From positions 1-64,000 of the forward strand of contig JAFVXA010000060.1 of NCBI GenBank assembly GCA_017501355.1: a DNA stretch of 64,000 nucleotides, given 5' to 3'. The notes below the pieces were generated by a model. It ran no database searches, was not told the origin of the DNA, and saw only the letters and a list, made by a program, of their open reading frames with translations. The position numbers were made by a program, and so were the translations under genes. This DNA is from Oscillospiraceae bacterium. GTDB lineage: Bacteria; Bacillota; Clostridia; Oscillospirales; Oscillospiraceae. This document shows, piece by piece, positions 7,841 to 16,554 of the stretch; the first letter of the stretch is position 1, and each line of letters opens with the position of its first letter.

Positions 7841-8668
7841 TCATTTTGCAAGACCTTCCGCCTGCTTTTCCATCAATGAGGGGTTGCGAAGATAACGCTG
7901 CATATCCACAAAGAAGGACGCATAGTCGTGTCCCGTGCAGATGCGCTCATCCATGACAACCGCCAAAGGGATTACTCTTTTGTCAAACTCCCCGTTGATA
8001 TGATCCGGTTCCGGCTTGCCCATAGAAACAAACACGCCTGTGGTGCCGAACTCATAGCAGTGATGGTAAATGGCACGGGTGTTGATGGAGGCAAGGTTCG
8101 TAATAAACAGGCTCGTATGGAAGGGGCTGAGGTCGATGATAAAGCGGGGCAGCAATCCCCATCTGTCCAGTGTGCGGGCAAGCGCCATCACAACATGGGG
8201 CAGCACGGGCAGCGACAGCATGAAGTTTGCAAACTTGTCTGTGCTGTTGTTGTGGGTCGCAACGCGGTTCTTTGCCACCGCCTCCTCGATCTTGCGGTTG
8301 ATGGAGAGCACATCATCCTCGTCCTCAAAATAGACCTTGATGGTGGTCTCGTCAGGTGTGCCGTCCGCCCGCTTCTTCAGGATCACAAAGCTCACGCAGA
8401 AGTGGTTGCGCTGATAGATGCGGCTATTCATCACAAAGCGGTTGATATAGGGATTCTTCTGCGCCGCCTTGAAATAGGCAGCAAGGATCAGCGCCATATA
8501 GGACAGGCGCACCCCCTCGCGGCGCTTCTGCTGGATATATTGTTTCAGCGGCTCCATCTCCGCATACTGGGTGATATAGTTCTGCGCGTCATAGCGGCGG
8601 GGCATGATAAAGGGGATCGCCGCCTGAATGGCAGGCAAGTGCTTCACTCGTTTGCCGTCACTTCTCAT
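7841..8668 (-). CDS. 2-oxo acid dehydrogenase E2 catalytic-domain-like protein, active-site His apparently lost
   Basis: This 275-aa protein matches the CAT/E2 acyltransferase fold without lipoyl or subunit-binding domains. Family-like stretches are LSYMALILAAYFKAAQKNPYI, VYFEDEDDVLSINRKIEEAV and FDKRVIPLAVVMDERICTG. In true E2 and chloramphenicol acetyltransferase the last segment carries HxxxDG (DHRxxDG); here it reads DERICTGHDYASFF, so Glu takes the place of the catalytic His. The protein may therefore be a non-acyltransferase member. ATG 8668 follows GGAGGT by 4 bases. Stands alone between the CLC gene and the divergent serC promoter. Confidence 0.7.
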   Translation of the reverse strand: MRSDGKRVKHLPAIQAAIPFIMPRRYDAQNYITQYAEMEPLKQYIQQKRREGVRLSYMALILAAYFKAAQKNPYINRFVMNSRIYQRNHFCVSFVILKKRADGTPDETTIKVYFEDEDDVLSINRKIEEAVAKNRVATHNNSTDKFANFMLSLPVLPHVVMALARTLDRWGLLPRFIIDLSPFHTSLFITNLASINTRAIYHHCYEFGTTGVFVSMGKPEPDHINGEFDKRVIPLAVVMDERICTGHDYASFFVDMQRYLRNPSLMEKQAEGLAK

Positions 8669-8836
8669 GGCTACCTCCATTTTTTCAACGTTTTTCGTCT
8701 ATTGTAGCAATTCCCGCTTCGTTTTTCAAGCTTTCCGCGGCAGGCTTTCCCTGCCAAGATCACGCTAAGCTTCGGTATGTTGAAATTTTTTCATATAAAC
8801 CCTGCAAATTTCCATGAATGAAAACACAAATTTCAG

Positions 8837-8865
8837 TTGCACCCTTACCAAAAATCTTCTATACT
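8837..8865 (+). promoter_or_regulatory. Promoter of serC-serA
   Basis: TTGCAC (8837-8842), 17-bp spacer, TATACT (8860-8865). A short inverted repeat (GTGAGG / CCTCAC, 8884-8902) lies in the leader before the AGGAGG site. Confidence 0.65.
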
Positions 8866-8942
8866 AAAAATTGGATGAAAAACGTGAGGGGAAGTTCCTC
8901 ACAACAGGCACTTTTGAACAAAAACACAGGAGGTAACTACCA

Positions 8943-10031
8943 ATGAACTACGGTCGTTCTTTTAACTTCTCCGCAGGCCCCGCTATGATGCCCGAGGAGG
9001 TTCTGGAGGAGATCCGCGACGAAATGCTCAACTACCGCGGCAGCGGTATGTGCGTCATGGAAATGTCCCATCGCAGCAAGGTCTTCCAGCAGATCGCTGA
9101 CGAGGCTGAGCAGGATCTGCGCGATCTGATGAACATTCCCGATAACTACAAGGTCCTGTTCATTCAGGGCGGCGCAACGTTGCAGTTCGCTATGATCCCC
9201 ATGAACCTGATGAAGAACGGTGTCGCTTGCTACTACGAGACCGGCGCATGGTCCAAGAAGGCTATCGCTGAGGCTAAGAAGTACGGCGAGGTCGTGATCC
9301 TCGGTTCCAGCAAGGACGAAAACTTCAGCTACATCCCCGCCTCCAACGCTGCCGGCATCCCCGAGAATGCTGACTACGTTTACATCTGCGAGAACGAGAC
9401 CATCCACGGCACCACCTGGCAGAAGCTGCCCGAGACCAATGGCAAGGTTCTGGTTTCCGACCAGTCCTCCATGTTCCTCTCCAAGCCCTGCAACGTCTCC
9501 GACTACGGCATGATCTATGCAGGCGTGCAGAAGAACGTTGGTCCCGCAGGCATGGTCGTGGTGATCATCCGCGAAGACCTGATCCGTGAGGATCTGTGCG
9601 AAAAGGTTCCCACCTACATGAGCTACAAGGTCCACGCTGACAACGGCTCCATGTACAACACTCCCAACTGCTGGGACATCTACTGCTGCGGCAAGGTGTT
9701 CAAGTATCTGAAGAAGATCGGCGGTCTGGAAGTGATGCATCAGCGCAATCTGGACAAGGCTAAGGTGTTCTATGACTTCCTGGATTCCTCCAAGATGTTC
9801 AAGGGTACCGTCAAGCCCGAGTTCCGCAGCCTGATGAACGTTCCCTTCGTCACCGAGAGCAAGGAGCTGGACGCAGAAGTCGTCGCTGCTACCAAGGCTG
9901 CCGGCTATGACAACCTGAAGGGTCACAAGTCCGTGGGCGGTCTGCGCGCTTCCATCTACAACGCTATGCCCAAGGAAGGCGTGGAAGCTCTCGTGGAGTT
10001 CCTGAAGAAGTACGAATCTGAGCATCAGTAA
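8943..10031 (+). CDS. serC: Phosphoserine aminotransferase
   Basis: This 362-aa PLP enzyme converts 3-phosphohydroxypyruvate to phosphoserine in serine biosynthesis (and acts in PLP synthesis in some bacteria). N-terminal FNFSAGPAMMPEEVLEEI and MEMSHRSKVF are diagnostic of SerC. IYAGVQKNVGPAGM (about residues 190-203) carries the PLP-binding Lys. YNTPNCWDIYCCG and C-terminal GGLRASIYNAMP complete the match. AGGAGG lies 8 bases before the ATG. It is followed after 101 bases by the phosphoglycerate dehydrogenase gene, the preceding step of the pathway, with no terminator between. Confidence 0.97.
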   Translation: MNYGRSFNFSAGPAMMPEEVLEEIRDEMLNYRGSGMCVMEMSHRSKVFQQIADEAEQDLRDLMNIPDNYKVLFIQGGATLQFAMIPMNLMKNGVACYYETGAWSKKAIAEAKKYGEVVILGSSKDENFSYIPASNAAGIPENADYVYICENETIHGTTWQKLPETNGKVLVSDQSSMFLSKPCNVSDYGMIYAGVQKNVGPAGMVVVIIREDLIREDLCEKVPTYMSYKVHADNGSMYNTPNCWDIYCCGKVFKYLKKIGGLEVMHQRNLDKAKVFYDFLDSSKMFKGTVKPEFRSLMNVPFVTESKELDAEVVAATKAAGYDNLKGHKSVGGLRASIYNAMPKEGVEALVEFLKKYESEHQ

Positions 10032-10045
10032 GCAATTCTCTGTGT

Positions 10046-10070
10046 CTCCGGGCGGCGCTGCCGCTCGGAG
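10046..10070 (+). other. Intercistronic hairpin between serC and serA
   Basis: Imperfect 11-bp stem CTCCGGGCGGC / GCCGCTCGGAG without a following T-run, so an mRNA-stability or partial-termination element is more likely than a full terminator. Confidence 0.45.
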
Positions 10071-10132
10071 CACATTCCTGTTTGCCTGCATTACGGCATT
10101 CTAATAAATATAACGAACGGAGAAGTACAATT

Positions 10133-11038
10133 ATGCGTATTCTTGTTACTGACGGCATGGATAAGAAGGGCATTGCCCAGCTGGTGGAAATGGGTCACGA
10201 GGTCGTGGAGCAGTTCTACGCTCCCGAGGAGCTGGGTGCAGCTCTGCGTGAGTTCGACTGCGTGATCGTCCGCAGCGCAACCAAGGTTCGTGCCAACCAC
10301 ATCGACGAGGCAAAGGGCGGCAAGCTGAAGCTGATCATCCGCGGCGGCGTCGGCGTTGACAACATCGACGTCAAGTATGCTGAGGAAAACGGCATCACCG
10401 TGAAGAACACCCCCAACGCTTCCTCCAACTCTGTCGCTGAGACCGCTATGGCTCACATGTTCTCCTGCGCTCACTACATCTCCATCGCAGGTCACACCAT
10501 GCGCGAGGGCAAGTGGGAGAAGAAGGCTTACGGCAAGGGCTTCGAAGTCAGCGGCAAGGTGCTGGGTATCGTGGGCTTCGGTCGCATCGGTCAGTGCCTG
10601 TGCAAGCTCGCAAAGGGCATCGGCATGGAAGTTATCGCTTACAGCCGCACCCGCCGCGAGGGTCTCGAGGAGAAGTTCGGCATGAAGTATGTGGAGCTGG
10701 ACGAGCTGCTGGCACAGTCTGACTTCATCTCCCTGCACACTCCCGCAATTGACGGCGTGCCCATGATCCGCAAGGAAACCATCGAGAAGATGAAGGATGG
10801 CGTGGTCATCATCAACACCAGCCGCGGCAGCAACATCGACGAGGCTGACCTGCTGGAAGCTCTGAACAGCGGCAAGGTTCGCGGTGCAGGTCTCGACGTG
10901 TATGTGGAAGAGCCCACCCACAATCAGGATCTGATCAACCACCCCGCAGTCTCCTGCACTCCCCACATCGGCGCTGCCACCAAGGAAGCACAGGGCCGCA
11001 TCGGCGAGGAGATCGTGGACATCATCTCCAAGTTCTAA
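10133..11038 (+). CDS. serA: D-3-phosphoglycerate dehydrogenase (short form)
   Basis: This 301-aa D-2-hydroxyacid dehydrogenase makes 3-phosphohydroxypyruvate, the substrate of the preceding SerC. The N-terminal substrate domain contains VIVRSATKVR and IIRGGVGVDNIDV. The NAD-binding Rossmann motif is GIVGFGRIGQ. INTSRGSNIDEADLLEALN and a late CTPHIGAAT carry the catalytic Arg/Glu/His region. It lacks the C-terminal ACT/ASB domains of E. coli SerA, so it is probably not serine-feedback inhibited in that way. ATG 10133 has GGAGAAG about 8 bases upstream. Pairing with serC makes the assignment firm. Confidence 0.92.
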   Translation: MRILVTDGMDKKGIAQLVEMGHEVVEQFYAPEELGAALREFDCVIVRSATKVRANHIDEAKGGKLKLIIRGGVGVDNIDVKYAEENGITVKNTPNASSNSVAETAMAHMFSCAHYISIAGHTMREGKWEKKAYGKGFEVSGKVLGIVGFGRIGQCLCKLAKGIGMEVIAYSRTRREGLEEKFGMKYVELDELLAQSDFISLHTPAIDGVPMIRKETIEKMKDGVVIINTSRGSNIDEADLLEALNSGKVRGAGLDVYVEEPTHNQDLINHPAVSCTPHIGAATKEAQGRIGEEIVDIISKF

Positions 11039-11046
11039 TCAAACAC

Positions 11047-11082
11047 AAAAATACCGAAGTTCTGCGGAACTTCGGTATTTTT
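11047..11082 (+). terminator. Terminator of serC-serA
   Basis: Stem ATACCGAAGTTC / GAACTTCGGTAT, loop TGCG, followed by T5. Confidence 0.9.
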
Positions 11083-11097
11083 CCTGCCTATTGCTGA

Positions 11098-11129
11098 AAA
11101 ATGGGAACGGCACACGCCGTTCCCATTTT
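11098..11129 (-). terminator. Terminator of cysE-cysS
   Basis: 14-bp stem AAAATGGGAACGGC / GCCGTTCCCATTTT with loop of four, 8 bases after the cysS stop. Confidence 0.9.
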
Positions 11130-11136
11130 GTTTCCT

Positions 11137-12591
11137 TTAGATGCGCTTCCACTTTGCGCCGCCTGCAATGTCAGTGACTTCCACGTTCATTGCCTTCAGC
11201 TCATCGCGGATGCGGTCAGCCTCGGCAAAGTTCTTTGCCTTCTTGGCATCGGCTCTTGCGCGGATGAGCTCCTCAACCTTGGCATCAGCCTCGCCATCCT
11301 CAGCGATGATGGTGAACTCTGCGCCCTTGGCAGCCACAGCCTGCATCGTCTCACGCTTCTTCGCAGCGGCAGCGAGCAGGTTCAGGCTCAGCACGCGGTC
11401 AAAGTCATCCAGCACAGCGAGCTTGGTGGCATCGTTCGTCTGATACTTCAGCACGTCATAGACGGCAGTGATGGCAAGAGAGGTGTTGAGGTCATTGCCG
11501 AGGGCAGCGGAGAACTTCTCCTTGAGGGCTGCAAAGGCAGCTTCATCCACAGCTTCGCCGCTGTCTGCCTTGAGCGCTGCGATCTTGCCGATGAGCTTGT
11601 TGTAGGTGCCTGCGGCATTGTCGAGGTTCTCCCAGGAGAACACAAGGCTCTTACGGTAGTGGCTCTGCAGGCAGAACAGACGGTAAACGAGGGGATCATA
11701 GCCCTTCTCCTCCAGCAGAGACACAGTGAGGAACTCACCCTTAGACTTGCTCATCTTGCCGCTGTTGGTATTCAGATGCAGAACGTGCATCCAGTAGTTG
11801 CACCACTTGTGACCGAGATAGCTCTCAGACTGGGCGATCTCGTTGGTATGATGGGGGAAGGCATTGTCGATACCGCCGCAGTGGATATCGAGGTCCTCAC
11901 CAAGGTGCTTCATGGAGATACCGGAGCACTCAATGTGCCAGCCGGGATAACCGACACCCCAGGGGGAATCCCACTTCAACGCCTGATCCTCGAACTTGGA
12001 CTTGGTGAACCACAGCACGAAGTCATTCTTGTTGCGCTTGTTGGTATCCTCTTCCACGCCCTCGCGAACACCGACAGCCAGATCCTCTGCGTCGTGATCG
12101 TTGAAGATATAGTAGCGCTCCAGCTTGGAGCTGTCGAAGTAGACGTTGCCGCCGGCAAAGTATGCATAGCCGGTGTCCATGAGCTTGCTGATGATCTTGA
12201 TATACTCATCAATGCAGTTGGTCGCAGGCTCCACCACGTCGGGGCGCTTGATGTTCAGCTTGCGGCAATCCTCAAAGAAAGCATCGGTGTAGAACTTCGC
12301 GATGTCCATGACAGACTTGTTCTCACGCTTTGCGCCCTTGAGCATCTTATCCTCGCCCTCGTCAGCGTCAGAGGTCAGATGACCCACGTCGGTGATGTTC
12401 ATAACGCGCTTGACGTTGTAGCCGTCATAGCGCAGGAACTTCTCCAGCACATCCTCCATGATATAGCTGCGGAGGTTGCCGATGTGGGCAAAGTGATACA
12501 CGGTGGGACCGCAGGTATACATCTTCACGATGTCGGGGTGGTTGGGAATAAATTCTTCCTTTTTTCTGGTTGCAGAATTATAAAGATACAT
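11137..12591 (-). CDS. cysS: Cysteinyl-tRNA synthetase
   Basis: This 484-aa class I synthetase charges tRNA-Cys. The start reads MYLYNSATRKKEEFIP, followed by KMYTCGPTVYHFAHIGNLRS, which includes the Zn-binding Cys and the HIGH-type motif HIGN. ECSGISMKHLG and HHTNEIAQSE supply other Zn ligands, and SGKMSKSKGEF is the KMSKS loop. The C-terminal tRNA-binding segment ends in IAGGAKWKRI. The 484-aa length fits bacterial CysRS. Its start overlaps the end of cysE by 14 bases, and both lie behind a T-box leader, so cysteine synthesis and charging respond together to uncharged tRNA. Confidence 0.97.
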   Translation of the reverse strand: MYLYNSATRKKEEFIPNHPDIVKMYTCGPTVYHFAHIGNLRSYIMEDVLEKFLRYDGYNVKRVMNITDVGHLTSDADEGEDKMLKGAKRENKSVMDIAKFYTDAFFEDCRKLNIKRPDVVEPATNCIDEYIKIISKLMDTGYAYFAGGNVYFDSSKLERYYIFNDHDAEDLAVGVREGVEEDTNKRNKNDFVLWFTKSKFEDQALKWDSPWGVGYPGWHIECSGISMKHLGEDLDIHCGGIDNAFPHHTNEIAQSESYLGHKWCNYWMHVLHLNTNSGKMSKSKGEFLTVSLLEEKGYDPLVYRLFCLQSHYRKSLVFSWENLDNAAGTYNKLIGKIAALKADSGEAVDEAAFAALKEKFSAALGNDLNTSLAITAVYDVLKYQTNDATKLAVLDDFDRVLSLNLLAAAAKKRETMQAVAAKGAEFTIIAEDGEADAKVEELIRARADAKKAKNFAEADRIRDELKAMNVEVTDIAGGAKWKRI

Positions 12592-13228
12592 GGTGGTTCT
12601 CCTTTTCCTCCAATTTTTTCTCCATTACGTTCAATTTTTCCCGCAGGGCTTCCAGTTCTGTCTGCACAGGGTCTTCGATGTGGATCTGATCCATTTCTGC
12701 CGCAGGTTTTCTCCCCGCGATGCGGGCAATGCGGGCGGGCACGCCCACTGCGGTGCTTTCTGGGGGGACATTGCGCAGCACCACCGCCCCCGCCGCAATG
12801 CGGGAATGATCTCCGATGGTAATGCCGCCGAGTACCTTCGCCCCGCAGCCGATCATCACATGGTTTCCCACCGTCGGGTGGCGTTTGCCCCGCTCCTTTC
12901 CTGTGCCGCCAAGGGTGCAGCCCTGGTACAGCAGCACATCGTCCCCGATCTCCGCCGTCTCACCGATGACGATGCCGCTGCCGTGGTCGATGACGAGCCG
13001 ACGACCGATCTTCGCCCCGGGGTGGATCTCGATCCCTGTGAGAAAGCGGCTCCACTGAGAGAGCACGCGGGCGGGAAATTTCAGCTTGTGCCGATACAGC
13101 CAATGTGCCATGCGGTGATAGATCACCGCCGTCACGCCGGGGTACAGCAGCAACACTTCCAGTCGGCTTCTTGCCGCCGGATCGCGGGCAAGATATGCCC
13201 GCAAGAGTTCATCGAGTTGTTTGATCAT
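12578..13228 (-). CDS. cysE: Serine O-acetyltransferase
   Basis: This 216-aa left-handed beta-helix acetyltransferase makes O-acetylserine, the carbon skeleton for cysteine. It has FLTGIEIHPGAKIGRRLVID (split: GIEIHPGAKIG), HGSGIVIGETAEIGDDV, TLGGTGKERGKRHPT and GCGAKVLGGITIG, all classic SAT hexapeptide-repeat motifs including the catalytic His-rich HPT and DHG elements. The C-terminus is an acidic/basic coiled tail (LREKLNVMEKKLEEKE). AGGAGG precedes ATG 13228. First gene after the T-box leader and overlapping cysS. Confidence 0.95.
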   Translation of the reverse strand: MIKQLDELLRAYLARDPAARSRLEVLLLYPGVTAVIYHRMAHWLYRHKLKFPARVLSQWSRFLTGIEIHPGAKIGRRLVIDHGSGIVIGETAEIGDDVLLYQGCTLGGTGKERGKRHPTVGNHVMIGCGAKVLGGITIGDHSRIAAGAVVLRNVPPESTAVGVPARIARIAGRKPAAEMDQIHIEDPVQTELEALREKLNVMEKKLEEKENHHVSL

Positions 13229-13269
13229 GCTTCCTCCTCTTCCTTACGCGCCGAGGAGAACAAACGTGG

Positions 13270-13512
13270 AAAAATAAAAAAGCCCCCATACCCCCCCGGG
13301 TATGAGAGGCGTAAGACGCGGTTCCACTCTCATGTTTCACTCACCAGCCAACACCGGCTCAGACCTTAACGCGGTCACACGCGGGAGCATTTCCTCCCCC
13401 GATGGCTCCGGGGCGCATTTCAGACCGGCACGCAGTGATCCCCGCTTACAGCCAGGGCGGGAACTCTCTGTCACGCGGCGATGGTCTTACTTTTCCCTTT
13501 CATCGCCAAAAC
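13270..13512 (-). promoter_or_regulatory. T-box riboswitch leader, probable tRNA-Cys specificity
   Basis: On the minus strand the leader has an AGTA element and a matching GAA of the specifier-loop S-turn, closed by AGACC / GGTCT helices. The triplet after GAA reads TGC (13415-13417), a Cys codon. The T-box proper reads GAGTGGAACCGCG (13317-13329), close to the usual GGGTGGNACCGCG. It is followed by a GC-rich terminator stem (13282-13310) and a T-rich run (13270-13281). This is a transcription-attenuating T-box for cysE-cysS. T-box identity is firm; the specifier choice is read by eye and supported by the genes controlled. Confidence 0.9.
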
Positions 13513-13529
13513 AACTCATCAATAATAGG

Positions 13530-13558
13530 ATATTAGCACAGCCTCGTCCCTGTGTCAA
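13530..13558 (-). promoter_or_regulatory. Promoter of the T-box/cysE-cysS transcript
   Basis: Minus strand TTGACA (13553-13558), 17-bp spacer, TAATAT (13530-13535). Confidence 0.8.
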
Positions 13559-13564
13559 GTGTCC

Positions 13565-13593
13565 TTGCACGAGGTCAAAAAACGTGCTAAAAT
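13565..13593 (+). promoter_or_regulatory. Promoter of the S66 peptidase gene
   Basis: TTGCAC (13565-13570), 17-bp spacer, TAAAAT (13588-13593), back to back with the T-box promoter. Confidence 0.65.
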
Positions 13594-13620
13594 GATAAAA
13601 ATTTTGAAAGGAGCCTGCGT

Positions 13621-14616
13621 ATGAAGGCAAAACGACCGCTTGGCATGGTGGGCATTGGCGTATTTTCCGCCTCTTCCCCCATCTCCGCCACCGTCCCTGT
13701 GCGCTATGAACGAGGCGTACAATATCTGGAAAACAAAGGCTTCCATGTGGTCAACGGTTCGCTGCATGGCAAGCAGGATCATTATCGCAGCGGCAGCATT
13801 CAGGAACGAGCAGCAGAGTTTAACGAGCTTCTTTACCGGGACGATGTGCAGATTCTCATGTCTGCTATCGGCGGCAATAACACCAACTCCATTCTGCCCT
13901 ATATCGATTATGACTATCTGAAAGCCCATCCTAAAATCATTATAGGCTATTCCGACACCACAGCCTTGCTTCTTGCCATCCATGCCAAAACCGGACTTGT
14001 AACCTTTTACGGTCCTGCCGTTGCCGCTTCTTTCGGGGAACTGCCCCCCTTTGTAGACGTTACCTTCAAAAGCTTTTCTACAATGCTTTCGGGCTACGCA
14101 CTTCCTTACACCTTCCCTACCCCCGCCTTTTGGACTGACGAGTATCTGAACTGGAGCGAACAGACACGCAGCAAGGTACAGAGAGAAAACAACTGGCTCT
14201 GCTTGCAGGAGGGAAAAGTCCGCGGTCGTCTCATCGGTGGAAATCTTAATACCATGGAGGGCTTTTTCGGCACAGAATATATGCCGCAGATTCAAAATGG
14301 TGACATTCTGCTGATCGAGGACTCCCTTAAGGACGCCGCCACGGTGGAGCGTTCCCTCTCATTGATGAAGCTCGCCGGGGTTTTTGACCGCGTTGGCGGC
14401 ATTATCCTCGGTAAGCACGAACTCTTTGACGATTGCGGCACCAACCGCCGCCCCCACGAGATCCTGATGGAGGTGCTGGGTGAGACCAACATTCCCATCC
14501 TCGCAGATTTTGACTGCTGCCACACCCACCCAATGCTGACACTGCCCATCGGCTGTGAGGTCGAACTGGATGCAGGCGCAAAGCGCGTGACTTTGTTGGA
14601 AGATCCCTTGGCATAA
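13621..14616 (+). CDS. S66-family LD-carboxypeptidase / MccF-like peptidase
   Basis: This 331-aa protein matches the S66 family (LdcA / microcin C self-immunity MccF). The nucleophile region is IIIGYSDTTALLLAI (Ser in GYSDTT), preceded by MSAIGGNNTNSILPYID. RGRLIGGNLNTMEGFFGTEY, LLIEDSLKDAATVERSL (Glu of the triad) and CCHTHPMLTLPIGCEVELD (His) follow. MccF-like proteins cleave peptidyl or aminoacyl adenylates, and LdcA trims muropeptide D-Ala; sequence alone does not decide, though the GGNNTN loop and overall layout are closer to MccF-like members. No signal peptide, so cytoplasmic. AAAGGAG precedes the ATG. Confidence 0.85.
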   Translation: MKAKRPLGMVGIGVFSASSPISATVPVRYERGVQYLENKGFHVVNGSLHGKQDHYRSGSIQERAAEFNELLYRDDVQILMSAIGGNNTNSILPYIDYDYLKAHPKIIIGYSDTTALLLAIHAKTGLVTFYGPAVAASFGELPPFVDVTFKSFSTMLSGYALPYTFPTPAFWTDEYLNWSEQTRSKVQRENNWLCLQEGKVRGRLIGGNLNTMEGFFGTEYMPQIQNGDILLIEDSLKDAATVERSLSLMKLAGVFDRVGGIILGKHELFDDCGTNRRPHEILMEVLGETNIPILADFDCCHTHPMLTLPIGCEVELDAGAKRVTLLEDPLA

Positions 14617-14620
14617 ACAT

Positions 14621-14650
14621 AAAAGCGGAGCCGCTCGGCTCCGCTTTTTC
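14621..14650. terminator. Bidirectional terminator between the S66 peptidase and pgsA
   Basis: AAAAGCGGAGCCG / CGGCTCCGCTTTT hairpin lying between two converging genes, with A- and T-tracts on both sides. Confidence 0.85.
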
Positions 14651-14653
14651 ACC

Positions 14654-15193
14654 TTATTCAGCCTTGAAAACATCCTTGTTCTGGACGAAGTATTCCACAC
14701 CCGAATAAACCGTGGTGATGAGGATCACTGCCTGCGAGACGAGATTCACGGTTCTGCCCGCAGGGAACCAGGGCTCCGTCACCACCATCATAATGCACAG
14801 CGCCACCATGGTGGAGAAGGTCTTGACCTTGCCGGACATACCGGCGGCGATGACTCTTCCCTGTTCTACGGCGCAAAGGCGCATACCGGAGACCGCAAAC
14901 TCACGCAGCAGCACGATGGCAAGCACCCAGCCCGTCATCTGCCCACACTCCACAAACCAGCACATGGCAGACATGACCAGCATCTTGTCCGCAAGGGGAT
15001 CCATGAACTTACCGATGTTGGTGATCTGATTATAATGGCGGGCAATGTAGCCATCGGCAAAGTCGGTAAGACTTGCCACAATGAACACCGCCAGCGCCGC
15101 ATAGCGGCAGCCGGGGAAATCCAGATACAGCACCACAAGGAACACAGGGATGAGCGCGATGCGCAGAACCGTCAGCTTGTTCGCAAGATTCAT
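14654..15193 (-). CDS. pgsA: CDP-diacylglycerol-glycerol-3-phosphate 3-phosphatidyltransferase
   Basis: This 179-aa membrane enzyme makes phosphatidylglycerol phosphate. It shows the CDP-alcohol phosphotransferase motif D-x2-DG-x2-AR-x8-G-x3-D-x3-D in TDFADGYIARHYNQ and NIGKFMDPLADK, starts MNLANKLTVLRIALIPVF, and has several hydrophobic helices. ATG 15193 follows GGAGGTGGAGGC and overlaps the rimO stop (ATGA), so it is translationally coupled. Last gene of the recA-containing minus-strand run. Confidence 0.93.
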   Translation of the reverse strand: MNLANKLTVLRIALIPVFLVVLYLDFPGCRYAALAVFIVASLTDFADGYIARHYNQITNIGKFMDPLADKMLVMSAMCWFVECGQMTGWVLAIVLLREFAVSGMRLCAVEQGRVIAAGMSGKVKTFSTMVALCIMMVVTEPWFPAGRTVNLVSQAVILITTVYSGVEYFVQNKDVFKAE

Positions 15194-16521
15194 GCCTCCA
15201 CCTCCCAAAGTTCACCGGTCAGCTCACCGTCCATCACGCCGGTGATGCGGACAGGTACAAAGGTACCTGCCATGATCTCAGCATCCGCGGTGAAGTACAC
15301 GCGGCCGTCAATGTCGGGAGATTCGCCGTAGCTGCGTCCCACATACATCTGCGCCTGCGGGTCAAAGCCCTCGCAAAGGATCTCCAGCACCTCACCGAGG
15401 GTCTCCTCGTTGTACCAGTCGATGATGCGGCTCTGCACATCCACCAGAAGCTCTGCGCGGCGCTGGGCTTCTTCCGTATCCACAAATTCCATGGTGGCAG
15501 CTTCCGTTCCCTCCTGCGGAGAGAAGGAAAACACGCCTGCGCGCTGCAGCTTCACTTCGCTGAGGAACTCGCAAAGCTCCTCAAACTCCTCCTCGCCCTC
15601 GCCGGGGAGACCGGTGATGAGACTCGTGCGGAAGACCGCGTTCGGGATCTCACGCTTGAGCTTGGCAAAGGTCTCCAGCAGGAACTGCTTGTCGCCGCGG
15701 CGATGCATCTTTTTCAGCACGGTATCGTTACAGTGCTGGATGGGAATATCCAGGTACTTCAGGATCTTGGGCTCCTCTGCAATGGTGCGGATCAGCTCAT
15801 CATCCAGCTCATCGGGATAGAGATAGTGCAGGCGGATCCAATGGAAATCCAGCTTACAGAGCTCACGCAGCAGGGCGCTGAGACTGCGCTTTCCGTAAAG
15901 GTCGATGCCATAGCGGGTGATATCCTGCGCCACAATGATCAGTTCCTTCACGCCGCGGGCAGCAAGACCCTTTGCTTCGTTCACGATATCCTCCATCCTG
16001 CGGCTGCGGAAGCGACCGCGCAGGAAAGGAATGATACAGTAAGCGCAGCGGTTGTCGCAGCCCTCCGCGATGCGGAGATAGGCAAACCAGGGAGGCGTGG
16101 TCAGTACACGGTCGATCTCCTCCACAGGGGCATGGATATCCTCGAAGCTGCGGTAGTCTGCGCCGAGCATGGTCTGCTCAATGGCTTCCACGATCTTACT
16201 GTAGCTGCCGGTGCCGAGGATGCCGTCCACCTCGGGCAGTTCCTCCTCGATCTCCTCGGCATAGCGCTGAGACAGGCAGCCGGTGACGATGATCTTCTTC
16301 AGCTTTCCTTCCTGTTTCAGCTCGCCCATAGCGAGAATATTGGAGATCGCCTCCTCCTTGGCGCTGTCAATAAAACCGCAGGTGTTGATGACAGCCACAT
16401 CTGCGCCTTCGGGGTCAGATTGCAGAATATGACCTGCGTCCCTCACCTGCGCCATCATCTGCTCGCAGTTGACAAGGTTCTTGGCACAGCCAAGCGCAAT
16501 AAAGGCAACACGATACTTCAA
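15190..16521 (-). CDS. rimO: Ribosomal protein S12 methylthiotransferase (radical SAM)
   Basis: This 443-aa MiaB/RimO-family enzyme has an N-terminal UPF0004 domain (FIALGCAKNLVNCEQM; VINTCGFIDSAKEEA; VTGCLSQRY, three Fe-S Cys), a radical SAM core with AEGCDNRCAYCIIPFLRG (CxxxCxxC) and a C-terminal TRAM domain. CAKNLVNCE and GFIDSAKEE favour RimO (S12 Asp methylthiolation) over MiaB. AAGGAGG lies upstream of ATG 16521. pgsA follows with a 4-base overlap, a common Firmicutes arrangement. Confidence 0.95.
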   Translation of the reverse strand: MKYRVAFIALGCAKNLVNCEQMMAQVRDAGHILQSDPEGADVAVINTCGFIDSAKEEAISNILAMGELKQEGKLKKIIVTGCLSQRYAEEIEEELPEVDGILGTGSYSKIVEAIEQTMLGADYRSFEDIHAPVEEIDRVLTTPPWFAYLRIAEGCDNRCAYCIIPFLRGRFRSRRMEDIVNEAKGLAARGVKELIIVAQDITRYGIDLYGKRSLSALLRELCKLDFHWIRLHYLYPDELDDELIRTIAEEPKILKYLDIPIQHCNDTVLKKMHRRGDKQFLLETFAKLKREIPNAVFRTSLITGLPGEGEEEFEELCEFLSEVKLQRAGVFSFSPQEGTEAATMEFVDTEEAQRRAELLVDVQSRIIDWYNEETLGEVLEILCEGFDPQAQMYVGRSYGESPDIDGRVYFTADAEIMAGTFVPVRITGVMDGELTGELWEVEA

Positions 16522-16554
16522 CTCAAATACCTCCTTATGATATCGTCAGGGCGC

